Below, piece by piece: positions 29,940 through 42,889 of a DNA stretch of 64,000 nucleotides. This DNA is from Sycon ciliatum. Its lineage: Eukaryota; Porifera; Calcarea; Leucosolenida; Sycettidae. Every line of letters begins with the position of its first letter. Position 1 is the stretch's first letter. Under the pieces are notes generated by a model, which saw only the letters and a program-made list of their open reading frames with translations, was not told the DNA's origin and did not search any database. The translations under genes were made by a program, and so were the position numbers. The stretch spans positions 47,966,190 through 48,030,189 of the forward strand of contig NC_088643.1 in assembly GCF_964019385.1 (NCBI RefSeq). The letters run 5' to 3'.

Positions 29940-32900
29940 ATGAGTTCCGGTGGAAAAATAAACAATGAACGCGACATGTCTGAGGTCAACGACTGGCAAG
30001 CGTGGCGCAGTGCGGATGCAGTGTGCTTTGACGTCGACAGCACTGTCATCCGTGAAGAAGGCCTGGACGGACTAGCGGAGTACTTGCAGAAAGGAGAGGA
30101 CGTCCGGACAATGTATGTAGTACAGTCATGTAGATCTACAATCAAGTGATTCAAGAGTGCATAACCCCTATGGACACTTGGTACAGTGTATTGTAGAATG
30201 CAACGGACGAAACGCAAGCAGGCACAGTGGTTGGTCAATGACCATGATTGAGATACTGAGAGGTACCTGGCTCAAGTCCTGTCTGGGAGCGGTTTTTCCA
30301 GCCGTGCTGCTACCCACAGTCAACTGGGAACTTGTGGCCAGACACAAGGGGTACATGGATGCGGCTAATGGGGTCTTTCTCGGCACTGGTGCCAGTGGTT
30401 GTGAGACTTATCCACTCCCCCCCCCGTTAGGCGCTGCATCTGCCGCTAGGAACGGACACGATAATTATTTACTTTTTACTTTTAATTGACGAAAAATATG
30501 CAACACGCAATCGACTATCAAGACCTAAGCCTAAGGGCAAGGCTAACCGCTGAAGTACCTGTAGCGTAACTCCGCCAACGACTTACTACACGAAACTAGG
30601 CTCTAAAGAATATGATCATCTGCTTCTCAGTTACTCTGCATGCCGAATGAGTGTGCATGGTCATAGGTGCATGGTGTGACTCAAAAAGTGACAGTGCACC
30701 TGCAGTATAAAGTGCCCTGGGCAATACAGTAAAACTCCCCGAATCAGAGCACATTGGGACCAGCACTCCTCCTAACTAGGAATTGCCCGTATTAAACGGG
30801 GACTGCCCGTAACTGTAACATACAATGCTCACGGTCACTGCATGCAAGTAAACATGTTTTAAATTTTTAATGCGAATCAATAGTTTTTGGGGCTGCAACG
30901 GTTATCGTTTGAAAGCCAATTTTTGTGACTTTAGATGGGGCAGAAAGGTGCCTGGTAAACGGACGTACCCGTAATCTGGGAAGTTTTCCTCTGCATACAT
31001 TTTCCCGTTTCATTTGATTGGATATACAGTCGAACTCGGACCCCACTTATCACGAACTCGCCTATAGCAAATTTCGTGATATAGCGAACCACTCACGGTC
31101 CATGTCCCTGTTTGAGCCCATACGAAATTGACCCTTTCTAGCGAACATATTTCGTTTAGAACGATTCAAAAGTTGCAGGGCAGCATGTAAACCGTGTGCA
31201 CTAATAGTCACATGGTCACATGACCGTCATGAAGAGTTGCTTGTATGGTGTAAGTGCATTTCTGTTGTTTTTTTAACTTCGCGGTCATGAGCACATTACT
31301 AGAGTAGCTGAAGCAGTATAGTGCCCATGACAGCCTGAGGATCCGGGAATGTGGCTCACTGTTGCCGTACTGTTCTGTCAGTTCAATGCCTGTTTGTCTT
31401 TGCTTTTGTTTTGCCTTTCAGAACTATGCAAGCAATGGGTGGGAAATTATCGTTTAGGGAGGCGCTGGCAAAGCGCTTAGAAATCATTCAACCAACACTA
31501 TCGCAGGTACATATCATAATTTATATGGCTGTGATTTCTCAGTTCTGAAACGATGCTTGGCCCCGATTCCCAGAGTATCAATTCAGTTTAAAAAAGCAGC
31601 CTCACCAGATGCCGAAAATGTAGTGTTGCTTTTTCTGGCCAAATCGGCCATCTAGCTGGGGGATCCATGTCGAGACTGATGAAGTCACGCATGATCATGT
31701 CTCTATAACCAAAAACTTTATCGATAGCAAATGCAGGTCATTGAACGTGCGCTTCTGCCCGTGATCTATTCAGCCCAGACTCATTGTTTGTTTCAAGCCA
31801 GTGGGTGGTACTGATCATGGTTAAATCTCTATCTTCCACACTCACTTACTTCAGTAGCCGCATGCTTTGCGTATTGCCTGAATGCTGTCATCTAATGCCG
31901 TGTACTTTCTACGAAATCATCTTCAGCTGCTGTGGCTGTGATGACAACAGTGGCCTTACTGCTCGACTGGGTTTGAGCTCAGGCATACTGCCGCGGACCA
32001 TTGTTCAAACCTGTATGTGTACTTGTGCTCCATTGGCTCATGGATATGTTTCCTGTTCATGATGTCTTCATTCGTGCGTAGATGGAAGAGTTCAGCAGCA
32101 AGCGAGCGTTCTCACTGACACCCGGTGTCCAGTAAGCAATGTAACTTGCTCTTTGACCCGCCGTGCTGCTCTGTTGGTGACCTTACTCTGAGATTGTTCA
32201 GTAGTACACCTATTGTCGTATCTCTCTTAGTCGTGTAGTATAGGTTACTAGTAGGTGTCTGCTGTCATGATATTATCTCTCTTATTCGGGCGGTCCGAGA
32301 CCGGGTTGACTGTGCATAAACTTGGAAATGTGCGTAACTTTAAATCACATATATTATGATGGGGACTCGTGCCAGACATCTGGCATATGACGTCACTGTT
32401 TCCACACAGATAATTGGCAGAAGGGTAGTAGTAGTATGTCCACTAAACCTCACCCACATGGTGCCCGGTAGACCGAGATGCCTGTACCGTTGAGGTCCGG
32501 ATAAGAGAGGTATGAGTGTATTGTCACGGGGCTGGCCACCACCAAGGTCAAACTACCCTGATCCGAATTGGTCCACTAACTGGACTGCCTCTGAGTCATG
32601 TGATATCGAATGTTATAGATGTACTTTTTTGAAGTACGAGTACGGTATTTGACTGTACTGTGTGTTAGGGTTTCACCTTCATGTTCCACTGTTCTCTTTT
32701 GGGAACATGCATTTCAGACTGCCAGATTTCATCTACACCGTACTGTAATTGCGTGATTTTTAATTAAGCCCATCCGATGTTTTCCTGACAATTTGTCCAC
32801 CGTTGCTGCCATGCAGGGAATTAATCACCAAGTTGCAAACCAAGCAAGTTCCCGTCTACCTGATATCTGGCGGCTTTCTGCGCTTGATCCTGCCGGTTGC

Positions 32901-35900
32901 TAAGTCATTGGGCATTCCAGAATCGAATGTCTTCTGCAACAAGGTGATATTTGATGATGAAGGTATGTATGGCCTGGGAATGATCGACTGTGGATTGCTC
33001 CGGTCAGCTGAAAGGGAGAGAGCCTGGGGAGTTCTTTTTTCTTCTCTTTCAGGGCTGCCGGAACCGGCGAGGCTGGTCCGGTCATGGCCGGACCACTTTC
33101 CCGGCTGGATGGTCCATGTTGATTCGTGCAAAACCGGTGTAAAAAATTCTCAGAAGTACATGACTGTACTGTCGACTTGTCATCAGGACTCCATGATGAG
33201 GATTGTTCTGCAGCACAACCTCATGTGTTCACCTTCCACCAAAGTAGCACGAGTCACTCCTATCGAAATTGTATGCACTAGTCAACAGTGGAAATGAGCG
33301 AAAACATCGCACAAGACAGAAGAGACTCGATCGAAAGAGATAATCGAAGAAGCCGAAAGTATCCGTTCGTTCGATAAGCCAGGTAAGCCCGCGCAGATTG
33401 TGCACGCACGTACACAGCATGCATGTACATGTACACCAGGCCGCGCCAGGGACTGAGGTCCTATGAGGGAGTCGATCGTATCAATACTATTCACTGATAG
33501 CATACACGGAGATGTCGACACGAGATCACAGTTACTGAAGTCTTTATCTTTTTTTCTTTTCTTTTTTTTAACCTTTTCCTTACAGTGTTTAATCTCTTGG
33601 ATGCTACCATCACTGGTACTGTGCGACTTTAATAGGATAAAAAAGTTGTGTTTGAGTTCTTTGATGATGATTTTGGTCATTTTCCGGAGCCTCACCAGAT
33701 GCCGAAGTTCGCTCTATTTCACGTAAATTTTCGAAATTTCTCCCGGGGAGGTCCCCTGGACCCCGCTCAAACGTTGGCCGGACCACTCCCAAACTCCTTT
33801 CTCCGGCCCTGTCTTTTTTTATTTAGGAAATGGTAGTTATCACCTCACGTTATATCCTCTGTTCTACCAACAGAATACCTCGAACACACGGGCAGTATTT
33901 CCAAGCCGCCGGCATGCATTCAAAGGCTCTCAAAGATTATCTGCATGTTTTGTGTTTCATGATGCAGGGCGCTATGCGAACTTTGATCCTTCCGCCTATA
34001 CTGCAGACACTGGTGGCAAGGGGCGAGTTATTGCTGACCTCATTGAACAGAACTCGTATAAGAAGTGAGTCGGAAGCTCTCCAAGAGTTAGCAGGCTTGC
34101 AATGGTGGAGACTGACACATACACTGCTGTCTAACGTTAGCCGGCTTGCAATAGAACATGCACACCCTGGAACTCGGGCGTTGTCACAAGACATACTGTA
34201 GGGTGTACATACATTGGTCTGTGACTGGTGCTGTAATAATAATAGTAAGGCCTCACCGAATAAATCCTTAGTTTTGGGTGACCTGACCGACCAATGTTTT
34301 GAGCGCCGACCGATTTTTGTTGTTGTTGTTGTTGTATGCATTCATGCATATGCGCATCATACCCATGTACATGTACATGCTCGCACTTCTCGTTGTGCCA
34401 GGTCCGAGGCCAAGGCTCTTCCTTCCTGCTCCTGGCTCTAGCCGGCTAGACAGTTCAGTCCCTTGTTTCGAGTTGACTCAATCCAGTCGGATTTGTTGCA
34501 TGGTGGTTCTATTTGCCAACCGTAACATTTTCGACACTGACATGTTTTGGTTTAGAAACTCTAGTGGAAAAACGTTTCCGTCACAGACTCACTATAATGT
34601 AAGAGTTGAAAGTGTGACGAGTCTAAAGTTTAACGATTTGCAAAAAAAATTCTCACTTCGCAGGCACAGAGTTTAACGACCCTGCCATTGCACACCTGTC
34701 TTCTATTCCTCTAGTACAGAAGAGAGAAGGCATAACATACGTGTAATGTTTCTTGAGCTATTAAAAACGATGGATTCTTTCTCGTTAAAATGTTAGACTT
34801 TTGCCCCCGTTAGACATTCAACTCTTACAGTAGTTGACGGCGGCTGGACCGTCGTCAACAGCTGCATTGTTTGAGTCACGTACCCTGAGCAATTTGTTAG
34901 AAACTCTTCATCTAGAAGGCGTCACTCGCTTCAAAGCAGTGTTTGCTTCCGAAACCGGGTCAAGCCACAACGGGGCTGACACGAGTGATAATGTTGGACT
35001 TCATTTGGAGTTCGGACGCCGATTCTTTTTCTTTACGTTGGAGCAACAGGAAGCTGTAGTTCCTGGCCCGCGACGATCGCTGAATGATGTGTTGATGCAC
35101 AACGCCTCGCGTCTCTGCTCTGCTTGGTGTCTGAGTATGACCAGTTTGACTGTTCCTGGCGAGCTGCATGCTACTAGTATGTGGTCTGCATGTGTGCTTG
35201 ATTTATTGACCACACATTTTCTATCTGGGCTGTGTACTGAAATGTGCATACCGTACCGGTCTGGCATGCATAACAATTATCACACCTAAAGAGAGAAAGA
35301 CCACCGACCGACCGGGATTTTTCTGGCCATGTTTACCCGAAACAAAAAACTTCTTCCGGGTGTGGCCTACTAATATCTTTATTAGGATGACCCAAGCGGC
35401 CAAAGGCTGTACATGTGGGTGCTGAGGAGCCTAGCTGTAACAGTGTATTCAATACACACTTTGATACGGGACACGTGATTGGGGTGGCAATGCAAAGAGC
35501 GACGGAACAAGATACCATAATCTCTCTGGTGCAAGCACGGTCTCCCGTAGCTCTAATACAAGTGCACCATGTACCCCTTTCGAAGGGCTAACACTATTAG
35601 TGCAGTGTGTAAGTAGCTGCATTGGAGTTTTGCAGGCGATAAGATAATACGTACAGGTTGAAAAAATTATAGGCACGGTCTCCAATGAAAGCTAGTGGTC
35701 AAGACGGTTTGAAACATAATAAGTATATCCGTGGAGTCTATGGTTGATAAATATGGTGGTAAAGACACACCTGGCAATATGGCGGTAAACACACGCCTGC
35801 CCACACACGCTCTCTAGGCTGCAAAGTTCTGGCACAGAGCTCTCCTTCTCACCACCACCACCATCAGTTCGCGCCTGGCGCCTGGTCGATGCATGGCTGG

Positions 35901-36641
35901 TGGTATCCGGCATAGCAGGCTGGTACATCAAGTAGCGCATGGCACATAGATGATGACACAGCAACGACATAGCTCGATTGCGACGTACGTTTCGTCCCCG
36001 CTGGACTCATCAGGCAATCTTCTTCTTGGATGTCTTCATACGGAGCTTGACTCGGGAGAATGAAGTCGAAGACACCACTGCAGCTGTACTTATGGTTGAT
36101 AAATATGGTGGTAAAGACACACCTGGCAATATGGCGGTAAACACACGCCTGCCCACACACGCTCTCTAGGCTGCAAAGTTCTGGCACAGAGCTCTCCTTC
36201 TCACCACCACCACCATCAGTTCGCGCCTGGCGCCTGGAGTCTATGATAGAAATAATACGGCATGTATGTATGTATATGTGCGTGTGGGTGACCGCGTGTC
36301 ACTACTATGATGTGTATGCCCCTGTGTGCTCAGTGTGGCTATGATTGGAGATGGTGCAACAGACATGGAAGCGAGTCCACCCGCGGTGAGTAGTATTGTG
36401 TTGTCAGCAGTAACTTATCCTAGCATTGCAACAAAGATGCCACCAACGTTCAGAAGACTGAAATCAACGAGGGACCTGTGAATGTGTTGGAAGACTGGCA
36501 AGAGGTCTCCTGTTCTTTGCTCTGTGTCTCGTTCAGCACATGTTCATTGGATTTGGCGGCAATGTGTGTCGACCTGCCGTGCGAGAAGCGGCCAAGTTGT
36601 TCGTGATGAGCTTTGATGTCCTTTCGGAGGCATTGGGTTGA
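29940..36641 (+). CDS. PSPH: Phosphoserine phosphatase, 7 coding exons, 235 aa (223 from second ATG)
   Basis: PSPH is the cytosolic HAD-family enzyme that hydrolyses O-phosphoserine to serine, the last step of serine synthesis. Exons: 29940-30112, 31422-31506, 32082-32131, 32817-32962, 33968-34064, 36334-36385, 36537-36641; phases join to one frame. Exon 1 carries CFDVDSTVIREEG, with the nucleophile and acid/base aspartates (D19, D21 counted from the ATG at 29976). Exon 2 has AMGGKLSFREALAKRL, exon 3 the LTPGV motif, exon 4 VYLISGGF (substrate serine/threonine motif) and NVFCNK, exon 5 the GGKG lysine region, exon 6 MIGDGATDMEA (Mg-binding), exon 7 FIGFGGNV and the tail. Human PSPH has 225 residues, so the start at 29976 (223 aa) is favoured over 29940; an upstream ATG at 29769 is also in frame. 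The last residues are shorter on conserved WYI content than in vertebrates. Confidence 0.93.
30150..30183 (+). repeat. Degenerate copy of the CAAGAGT/ATAACCCC palindrome
   Basis: TTCAAGAGTGCATAACCCC is followed by TATGGACACTTGGTA, a shortened and mutated right arm. In PSPH intron 1, 40 bp after exon 1. Confidence 0.6.
30221..30435 (+). mobile_element. tRNA-derived SINE-like repeat, copy 1
   Basis: CACAGTGGTTGGTCAATGAC resembles a polymerase III A box and GGCTCAAGTCCTG a B box about 45 bp on. The following CCAGCCGTGCTG...CAACTGGGAACTTG block is shared, inverted, with 47033-47170. No gene in it. In PSPH intron 1. Confidence 0.6.
30727..30993. mobile_element. Pogo/Tigger-like MITE in PSPH intron 1
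   Basis: Left end CAGTAAAACTCCCCGAATCA after TA (30725-30726); right end inverse reads CAGAGGAAAACTTCCCAGAT. Inner GACTGCCCGTAACTG and GGACGTACCCGTAATCTGGG are subterminal inverted repeats. The right TA is displaced by two bases, so the end has mutated. Confidence 0.6.
31027..31200 (+). mobile_element. Left end of a pogo/Tigger-like element
   Basis: TA (31025-31026) then CAGTCGAACTCGGACCCCAC, with ATCACGAACTCGCC, TTTCGTGATATAGCGAAC and CTAGCGAACATATTTCG further in, the style of pogo subterminal repeats. No matching right end seen. In PSPH intron 1. Confidence 0.5.
32266..32518. mobile_element. TIR element, CACTCATACCTCTCTTATCC type, in PSPH intron 3
   Basis: The right end read inverted is CACTCATACCTCTCTTATCC, next to TA (32519-32520). 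The left end near 32266-32300 (ATCTCTCTTATTCGGGCGGT) is a diverged match. Same family as the element at 59277-59611. Confidence 0.55.
34597..34830. mobile_element. TIR element (TGTAAGAGTTGAA ends), TA target, PSPH intron 5
   Basis: ATGTAAGAGTTGAAAGTG at the left and the inverse of CTGTAAGAGTTGAATGTC at the right, flanked by TA (34595-34596 and 34831-34832). 234 bp, no coding. Confidence 0.6.
35739..36237. mobile_element. Terminal direct repeat unit (147 bp x2, TRIM-like)
   Basis: The segment 35739-35885 (TATGGTTGATAAATATGGTG to GCGCCTGG) is repeated without visible change at 36091-36237, separated by 205 bp. AGTCT precedes the first copy and follows the second, as a target-site duplication would. 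This fits a small LTR-only (TRIM-like) retroelement, or a partial duplication. TGGTATCCGG at 35901 is vaguely like a methionine-tRNA primer site but is 15 bp off the expected place. In PSPH intron 5. Confidence 0.6.
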
Positions 36642-37992
36642 CAAAGGTAATGCTTGAACTGTTCCAGTGCAACGATCTGGTCTTCAATTTCTCACGACGA
36701 TTAGTTATTCCTAGACAAAGTGTTTATGTCTTGACCAACACTGGATTCTTCAACAGTACACTTGAGAGCAGAATGGCCAGAGCCTGTGTGAGATTGCCAC
36801 CTATGGTTTAGACTTGTTTTGCCGTCCCAACACACACACACACCTTTATAGGGTACGTCGTTGTCTTGATATCATCTGTGCACTATTGTTGGTCGTTTCA
36901 AGCCAGCGAGGTGCATCCGTACACTGCACTCGGGTGTATTCGACATTTCGTCCTTGAAGGACAGATCGGGTTTTTTCCTTTATCCTTAAATCCTTTTTTT
37001 CTTTCTTTCGGTTTTGTGACGTTTTATGTCGCAGAGTTCTAGATTTTGTTGTTTTCATCAAGTGTGAGAGAAGGTATGACTGATGGTTATGACTGGGGTG
37101 CACCCAGGGCCTACAGTGCAGGTTGATTGACCGAATGCAATGCACAACATGCCAGCATCGAACTGATGTGCAGGTTCAGTATTGTGAATCGACCCACCCC
37201 CCAACAGTTGTCACCAGTGCGCCCTGGCCCGGAGGCATGTACGAATGAAGATGCACACTCTTGCAGGGAGCTCTTGTTCTGTTCTTGCAATGTACATAAG
37301 TGCCGTTGAATGGAAACGGACTGTGTCATGCACTGCAGTCCACACACCCATTGACCGCCGTAAACAAAGAAGACAAAAAGAAGAGAGATAAGAGATACGG
37401 ACGATTTGATATTTTTAAAACTTTTTTTGATGGATATGAACTGGCTGGAAAATATGAAAGTTGAACTATAAATATGGAGTTCTAAGCTGCACGCAAAATA
37501 TACTATTCATTTTGAGCGTAAAATGGATATACTTGTAAGAGCAAGACAGTTCAGACTGAAGAGGGCCAAGCCAGCCAGTAGTATCAGTATGCATTTCTCT
37601 TTAGTTTAGTTTTTAATTTTTTTTGTGCCAGCTTCGCTTTGAAAAGAAATACATGCCAGAGAAAGAGCCTGCATGCTGGACAGAGAACTTCAAAGAGTTT
37701 TGACACTACTACTATCTGGGCTCTCCCAGCAAGCTAATACAGTAATAGGTCCTAGCAGACAGGGGAGTGCAGAGACACCTGGCAATGGGGGAAGCACGAG
37801 ACAACGAAACAACAGACAGGTGAAGCTGAAGGGTTGAGGTAATTTCAGGTCGAGTTCAGCAAGTAAGAAAAAATAGTATTGGAAATACAGGGCAAATGCA
37901 ACTGTATTTGTTCCTTGAGCCGCATCATCTCACTAGTAATAAAACTCTACATTGGTCAAGTCAATTTATATAGTCAAGTGACGATCCTAGCT
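36642..37992. other. Intergenic between PSPH and CPES-like gene A (tail to tail)
   Basis: No recognised gene or repeat. The first part is likely PSPH 3' UTR and the last part the 3' UTR of gene A on the minus strand. Confidence 0.4.
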
Positions 37993-40900
37993 TCATGCAG
38001 CCTTGCCAAGTAGCTCGCCAATCTGTACAGGCAGACAGGAAGCAAGATTACAAGACAAGATAAGCACAGGCTGCTTATCAATTCTAATGGGCAACACCGC
38101 TGAAGTAAGAAAATGGTGCATGGCTTGGGGAACATGACTGCAAACTATGGGGTCCGGGCACGCAGTTGACTGTGTACAGTGGGTGAATGCTGATCTCCAT
38201 TATGTTGCATGCCGAGTTTTGTACCAGCAATGCCCCCAGCCCCAGCACCTGTCCAATTACTATACCAGTGGGAGAGTCAACAGCAGTGAACAATCTGCTG
38301 TTCGAGCGTGTACGAAAAATGGTCCAGGTGTATTCAAAGAACAATGGTCCAGGTGTATTCAAAGAGCCATCGCTGCCATGACAACGGTCGGACTGTGATG
38401 TAGAACTTCAAGTACTCATGTTTTTGGTGGTGACGATTACACCAAAGCTTGGGTAGAGCATCGCTGGCCATATGCGAGGGTCCCTGGTTCGAGTCCTGGT
38501 GGTGGCAGTCAATTCTTTCTCCCAACCATTCCCGTTTCAACTCCTTCAAACTCATGGAGAAGTCTTATTTTACAAAATAGTCAAGTGTCAGGTCAAGTCG
38601 GCGGAAAAGGGTGAGCTGCAGTGTGGGAAACAAAGTTTCAACAAACCCTTTCCTGTACGAGTACAGTGTAATTTTGCTGTTTTTTATTTAAAAAATACAC
38701 TAGGACTGTTTGGCTAGGGTGTAGTACATGGGTGGTTCCCGGGATGCCTGAGGACCAGTAAAAGAATCGCGGTGGGTACCGAAAAAAGTTTCGACTGTGT
38801 CCCAGCAGTTGACAGGTACTGCACTTGTGATCACAGTGTCACGCATCCACATTGCACGCAGTCCCCAGTAGTCCAGTAAGCACAGCAGTAGCTACGCCGT
38901 GTAACGTCACATCTACAACCCTCGCCTCCTTCAACTCCAGAATGAAACTTGAGATGTTAACTGTCACAAGAGCCTTGACAACGCAAGTGCACCTGTATTG
39001 TCAGGTATTAGCGTGATTGCTAATCGATTGAAGCGGATTTACAAGCACATTGCACACAACGAAGTATTCTTAATTTCTCAGGGGCTTATTCGCCTCGGGT
39101 TTTAAACCGTTTACGTGACAGGTGGGCGGGGCTGAGTTCAGGTGGGTGACTGCGAGTTATGCGCGCATTTTATTTTAAACTCGCACATGTTGAAGGCAGT
39201 GGTAAATGTTCGTGAATGATGAAATTTGGATCAAGAAGTGCCTGCTCACGCTTCTACTGCCTTTCCAATTGTCACTTATTTTCGAAAAGGTGAAGCCTTC
39301 AGTGAACGAAAAAGCAGAAGAAAATTTCCCAAGAAGAGAAACAAAGAGACGCATTGGCCACGACGAAATCCTCTCAGGTTCACGAGGCAAAATAGAAAAA
39401 TACGGAAAAACCCGCGTATAAGCCCAGGGCTTATTTCCTTGACCGTTTACAGGAGAAAAGAAGCCCTGGGGGTTGGATAAGCTCGGGGATGAAGGGTAGG
39501 GCTAGTTCAGCTCGGGGTGAGCTGAATAGGCCCGCCACACCATGTAAATGTGCGCTCTAAAATGACTGGGTGACAGAAAAAGGCGGGCTTGTAGTAAGCC
39601 TACAGGGTTGAAGAAGCCCGGGGTTTATCTTTCTCATGTTAACGGCCCCTCAGTTAGCCGGCTGGAATGGTACTTTGTGAAATTGTTAAGATATGACGTG
39701 AAGTACTGGTACATGTATAAAACAAAGAAGACCCACATACCTGCCAGGCATGTAGCTGGGAGATGATGACAACAACTCCCAGCTGGATGAAGCCGTACTT
39801 TCTCAATACAATCAGCATAGGCTGTGAGCATGCCAGGGCAGGAAAAACAGAATTAACAAAGCACAACAACGTTGTCCAACGGAAATAGTGACGTTACATG
39901 CACCTACAGTTGGTGACTGTAGCTTCCACTCTCCGAAGCACTTGCATGCACTCTGCGTTGTATTTGCCCCCCCCCCCCCCCCCGCACTGCAGTAAGTTAC
40001 ATCAAGAGTAGATAAGCAGGCGTGTGCCCACTCCGCATCTCTACTGCACCTTCTGCAGATACCACGTGTAATTTTAAATTACTGCTCAATGTTCCGGTGT
40101 TCGACCATCATCAGGAACAAGACACATTTCTTAGAGAGAAGCTGCAAGAAGTGTGCAAACTGATCTTGAACTGGTGCATGTAGTATATCTCTTGATTCTT
40201 TGTACATACAGTGAGACTTCAGTACAGCGAGACTTCAGTACAGCGAGACTTCAGTACAGTGAGACTTCAGTACAGCGTACCCGCAAGTGACATAACAATA
40301 TGTACTTTGAAGGCGAGGTACTGTGGTAGTGTACTCGTGGTGAAATACCGTAAAAGCCCGTGTATAGGCCCCCGGGCGTATAGAATAGCAGCCTCGATTT
40401 CCTGGGCGTGTACAAGGGCGCGGGCGTTATTTTGGAACCGGGCGTATACTTGGAATACAAATGTTGAAATTCTCCCCTGGCTCAGCACGACTCGAAACTG
40501 TATCCATTTCATTTTTTAGCTGAGCGTGCACACTATAAAATACAGTATCCCCGCTTCTGGTTGGGAAAAGCCATCCTGAAACACATACATCAACATAGCA
40601 GTAAGTATTGGGTATCGGTACCTGTACATGTACTGGTATTGCCGGCATACTTGGGCGTATACATGGGCATGGGCGCTATTTTGAAACAAAAGTGTTGACT
40701 TCTCCTGACCGGGCGTGTACACGAAGGGTGGGCGTTATTTCGAGTGGGCGTATACAGAGGCTTTTACGGTAACTGGCGTTGTGCAACGTCGGCCATCCAG
40801 AACTGTACTTTGTACAAAACAACCACTAGCATCAGTATCCCACTTCATGTAACATCCAGGATACTTCGAAATAATGAATTTTCTGTTTTCAAGGTATTAA

Positions 40901-42817
40901 AACAGCCATTGAAAGTGAACTGCCAGAAAAGCGGAAAAAAAACAACCCCACCCGGGGCTGGAACTTGCTTGTCATGAGCAATGCTCTAACTATCTGAGTT
41001 ATGGAACTAGGCACCTTGCTTGTCATGAGCAATGCTCTAACTATCTGAGTTATGGGACCAGGCCGAACCTAGAAAGCGCTTCTAGCGCTGACAAGTTTCC
41101 CATTTTCACCGTAATTTAAACTTGTTAGGGTGTGTTTCTGCGTGAAACCTCCTTATGCAATGAAGGGCATACACATGCAAAGCCAGCCGAAACAATCCGC
41201 AACCTACCCAAACAAAGTCAAGGAATATGCTTGCATAGACAAAGCCTAACATTCCTTCGGCAGATGAGAGTTTCCAACACCACAAGACAAATCGGGTGAG
41301 TGGCGAGTTGAAAATCCTAGCTTGCAGCATCTGCATTGAAAACAAAGTAAATAGTAAAATAAAAAAGAGCACGTGCAAACACGGACAGACGGACACACAA
41401 AGCAAGAGTCTGAGAACGGTGGGGTGGGGGGGTCAAAGCCACCTTTCTACATCCATTGTCCCCCCCCCCCCCCCCTCCCTCACACACACCATACTATGTA
41501 CGCCGGTCGCAAGAGAAGCACGCAAATCTGCAAATGCAATGGTTGTACACCCACAGCTTTTCTGTTATAGCAACAACAGCGGACATGACAAGATCCGAAT
41601 GAAACAGATCAAGACTAGCGCCAGATAGCTGCCTAACCCACACAACTGGCGAAGCCATGTATATCGACCCCCAATGCACACCTGGTCTACACCACACGGA
41701 GCACATCAGAAAAGGACAGCCAAGCCAGATACCTGTGTACACCCTACGCTTGCTTGGGTAACCAGTTTGGACAGCACACTGCTTGGATAGAAGCAGACAC
41801 TAGATTCACTGGTACCTTGAAGTGAAATTGGGGTTACTTTACCAACTCAGCCATGAAAGCTGTAGTAACAACACACTAATAGCTGGATTATAGAGCTGAA
41901 ACTACAGTAGTCCAACTTCCAAATGCTTTGGCAAGAAGGTAGCCTTCCGACAGGTTGACACACACGCACATGCACATACACACGCATACACATAGGCACA
42001 CACATGCACACATACACACATGCACACACACACACACACATGCACACACACACACACATGCACACACACACACACACATGCACACACACACATACACACA
42101 CACATACTCGCACCAGCGTCACCCATTGCCTACAATTTTAATCCGTCAGTGTCCAATCCAAAGTTAGCTCAACGCAGCTGGATGCATAGCAAATCAGCTA
42201 TGTATCTCGCCAAAATATGAACTATTTATTAGGAGGCGCAATGCACAGCAGCTGTGCATAGCTGTGCATTCTGAGCACACAGGCAGGAAGAGTGTGGCAC
42301 ATCCAGCCCTACATGACAGGAAGTACCTACATGACTCAGTGCATTACATGACTTTGAGCAGGAGCAGTCAAGCCATGATAACATGAGATGTAGCAGACAC
42401 CACCTTATCAAATTATGTGTATTGCAAACCAGACCGCCTCAAGCCACCTTGGAGTCTGCAAAGGCATTGTTTGCTTGATTCAGCACGCACGGCTTTGGGA
42501 TACTCGTCTAAACGGCCCTAACGATACCAGGCCTCACGCAAATGTAGATTGTACCGAAACCATTGGAAATGGACAAAGAAATAAAGAAGGCTTTCACGGC
42601 CCACTGCATGAACACTCCTAACCCCGCATGTCAACTCTGTTCTACCCTAAACTAAACGGCAACAGGTGTGAGCTATATTGTAGATGTCTTCTGGATGCAC
42701 ATGAAGGGCACCATTGCTTACCCACTGCACATTTATAAATTGCTTTCTCTTTTTCTTTTCTTCCCCTTTTTTCCGTTTCGGAGTGCTCGTACAATCCCAG
42801 TTCACCCCAGCGGTGTA

Positions 42818-42889
<72 letters not shown>

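Noticed and set aside
32963..33297. Open reading beyond PSPH exon 4
   Set aside because: The frame runs through a GTATGT donor into intron; the next coding block (GRYANFD) at 33968 joins in phase with exon 4, so the extension is intronic.
38440..38520. tRNA gene candidate
   Set aside because: A- and B-box-like words are present but the acceptor stem does not close and the T-stem has a mismatch; treated as SINE relic.
41847..42220. Cys/Val- and His/Thr-rich frames over CA and GT repeats here and near 20400, 42850, 59750 and 60050
   Set aside because: Dinucleotide-repeat artefacts.
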